Shown one piece after another: positions 62,663 through 64,000 of a DNA stretch of 64,000 bases (positions are counted from its first letter, which is position 1; each line of letters opens with the position of its first letter). The translations under genes were made by a program, and so were the position numbers. This stretch comes from an uncultured Paracoccaceae bacterium (GTDB lineage: Bacteria > Pseudomonadota > Alphaproteobacteria > Rhodobacterales > Rhodobacteraceae), in assembly GCA_947501555.1 (NCBI GenBank), contig CANMWG010000004.1, positions 62,001 through 126,000 on the forward strand. Reading direction: 5' to 3'. A model generated the notes under the pieces. That model ran no database searches, was not told where the DNA came from, and saw only the letters and a program-made list of their open reading frames with translations.

Positions 62663-64000
62663 ATGCTGGGTATCGGAACGATCGCCAAAAAGGTCTTTGG
62701 CACCGCAAATGACCGCCAGGTGAAAGCCGTCCGTCCGCTTGTGGCGAAGATCAATGCGCTCGAGCCCGAATTCGAAGCCCTTTCTGACGAAGGTATCAAA
62801 GAAAAAACCGAGGCATTGGCCACCCGTGCCATGAGTGGCGAAAGTCTGGATGCGCTGTTGCCTGAGGCGTTTGCCAACTGCCGCGAGGCCGCAAAGCGTG
62901 CTTTGGGCCTGCGTGCCTTTGATACCCAGTTGATCGGCGGAATTTTTCTACATCAGGGCAATATTGCGGAAATGAAGACGGGTGAAGGCAAAACCCTCGT
63001 GGCGACCTTCCCCGCTTATCTCAATGCGTTGACCGGCAAGGGCGTCCATATTGTTACCGTGAACGATTATCTGGCCCGCCGTGACGCAGAATGGATGAGC
63101 AAGGTTTATGGTGCTTTGGGCATGACCACTGGCGTCGTTGTTCCACAGCAGCCCGATGACGAGAAGAAAGAAGCTTATGCCTGCGACGTGACCTATGCCA
63201 CGAACAATGAACTGGGCTTTGATTATCTGCGCGACAACATGAAGTCCGAGTTGGAGCAGATGTACCAGCGCTACCACAACTTCGCTATTGTCGATGAGGT
63301 TGACAGTATTCTGATCGATGAGGCCCGCACCCCGTTGATCATCTCGGGCCCGGCCCAGGATCGCAGTGAGATGTATGCGACCATTGATAAGATCGTTCCT
63401 GCCATCAACGAAGAACACTTTACCTTGGACGAAAAGACACGTCAGGCCACTTTCACTGACGAGGGTAACGACTTTCTGGAACAAAAGTTGGCCGAGAATG
63501 AACTGCTGCCTGAAGGTCAAACCCTTTATGATCCTGAAAGCGCTACCTTGGTTCATCACGTCAACCAAGCCCTGCGCGCGCATAAACTGTTTACCCGGGA
63601 CAAAGACTATATCGTGCGCGACGATCAGATTGTGTTGATTGATGAGTTTACTGGTCGGATGATGGTTGGTCGTCGTCTATCGGATGGATTGCATCAGGCG
63701 ATTGAGGCCAAAGAGGGTGTGTCGATCAAGCCAGAGAACGTCACCTTGGCGTCAGTGACATTTCAGAACTATTTCCGCCTGTATGACAAGCTGGGTGGTA
63801 TGACCGGCACTGCCGCCACCGAGGCCGAAGAATTCCGCGAAATTTACGGGCTAGGTGTTGTCGAAGTCCCGACGAACCGCCCTGTTGCCCGTGTTGATGA
63901 AGACGATCAGGTTTACCGCACCGCCCGAGAAAAATTTGAAGGCGTTGTTCGTGAAATCAAAGAGGCGCATGCGACAGGTCAGCCGATTCTTGTTGGTACT
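62663..64000 (+). CDS. secA: Preprotein translocase ATPase SecA, 3' end cut off by the window
   Basis: Motor ATPase of the Sec export pathway. The visible 446 codons read without interruption. The N-terminus [20 protein letters not shown] is typical, Walker A MKTGEGKT lies at 104-111, followed by [25 protein letters not shown], the preprotein cross-linking domain and [20 protein letters not shown]. The ATG has GGAGAG upstream. About half of the expected protein (some 900 residues) lies beyond the window, including the C-terminal zinc-binding end. Confidence 0.97.
   Translation, partial: MLGIGTIAKKVFGTANDRQVKAVRPLVAKINALEPEFEALSDEGIKEKTEALATRAMSGESLDALLPEAFANCREAAKRALGLRAFDTQLIGGIFLHQGNIAEMKTGEGKTLVATFPAYLNALTGKGVHIVTVNDYLARRDAEWMSKVYGALGMTTGVVVPQQPDDEKKEAYACDVTYATNNELGFDYLRDNMKSELEQMYQRYHNFAIVDEVDSILIDEARTPLIISGPAQDRSEMYATIDKIVPAINEEHFTLDEKTRQATFTDEGNDFLEQKLAENELLPEGQTLYDPESATLVHHVNQALRAHKLFTRDKDYIVRDDQIVLIDEFTGRMMVGRRLSDGLHQAIEAKEGVSIKPENVTLASVTFQNYFRLYDKLGGMTGTAATEAEEFREIYGLGVVEVPTNRPVARVDEDDQVYRTAREKFEGVVREIKEAHATGQPILVGT

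Overview
The window is a stretch of alphaproteobacterial chromosome, most probably from a marine roseobacter-type member of the Rhodobacteraceae. The order hemJ-rho-mnmE-mnmG-rsmG-parA-parB, the hemW-rdgB-rph / hrcA-grpE divergence, the two perfect ParB sites (parS) beside parAB and the rimP-nusA-ylxR-infB operon all fit that group. Almost all of it is dense, vertically inherited housekeeping sequence. I see no rRNA, tRNA, insertion sequence, prophage or CRISPR array.

Layout. 1-1.0 kb: aroE (partial) and maf on the minus strand. 1.0-1.4 kb: a non-coding, partly AT-rich gap with DnaA-box-like sites, the best candidate for the chromosome origin. 1.4-8.7 kb: hemJ, rho, mnmE, mnmG, rsmG, parA and parB on the plus strand, with parS inside mnmG and rsmG. 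8.7-11.2 kb: hemW, rdgB, rph (minus). 11.3-13.0 kb: hrcA, grpE. 13.0-19.7 kb: mutS, malic enzyme, a ribokinase-like kinase, msrA. 19.8-24.6 kb: an M48 peptidase, a DUF898 membrane protein, a class IV PLP enzyme, and two sulfotransferases, the second AT-rich and apparently acquired. 24.8-31.6 kb: an acetyltransferase, argG, two unknown membrane proteins, Nudix hydrolases, hslO and cca. 31.6-37.1 kb: a LysE-type exporter, a pair of half-size ABC exporters and an Fe-S RNA methyltransferase. 37.2-41.7 kb: an envelope and signalling cluster (two L,D-transpeptidase-like proteins, a CAP-domain lipoprotein, a Ser/Thr kinase, a membrane-bound LytTR regulator). 41.8-48.5 kb: hemH, a methyltransferase, comF, glutaredoxin, a nitrilase-family amidase, MarR, a membrane bactofilin, ubiG and a proline iminopeptidase. 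48.6-54.0 kb: a complete oligopeptide-type ABC importer. 54.1-54.5 kb: a non-coding region with a perfect CtrA-type site and several hairpins. 54.6-59.9 kb: rimP-nusA-ylxR-infB. 60.0-62.5 kb: a PPIase-argJ-mutT operon (minus). 62.7 kb to the end: secA (partial).

How the parts work together. The left 8.7 kb is a replication and segregation hub: candidate origin, parS sites and ParAB lie within 8 kb, interleaved with tRNA and rRNA modification genes. The right end is a transcription, translation and export hub (NusA, IF2, SecA). The middle holds anabolic genes (argG, argJ, hemH, ubiG, aroE), repair and nucleotide sanitation (mutS, mutT, rdgB, maf), protein protection (hslO, msrA, grpE/hrcA) and envelope genes.

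I found no clear-cut new multi-gene system. The most interesting leads are the candidate origin with two coding-embedded parS sites, the CtrA site in front of an unexplained non-coding stretch at 54.1-54.5 kb, a class IV aminotransferase homologue that lacks the usual PLP-nitrogen-contacting Glu next to a sulfotransferase, helically phased GTAC repeats upstream of the LytTR gene, a possible +1 frameshift at a UGA-C stop after the malic enzyme, and a bactofilin gene that starts inside the end of ubiG.
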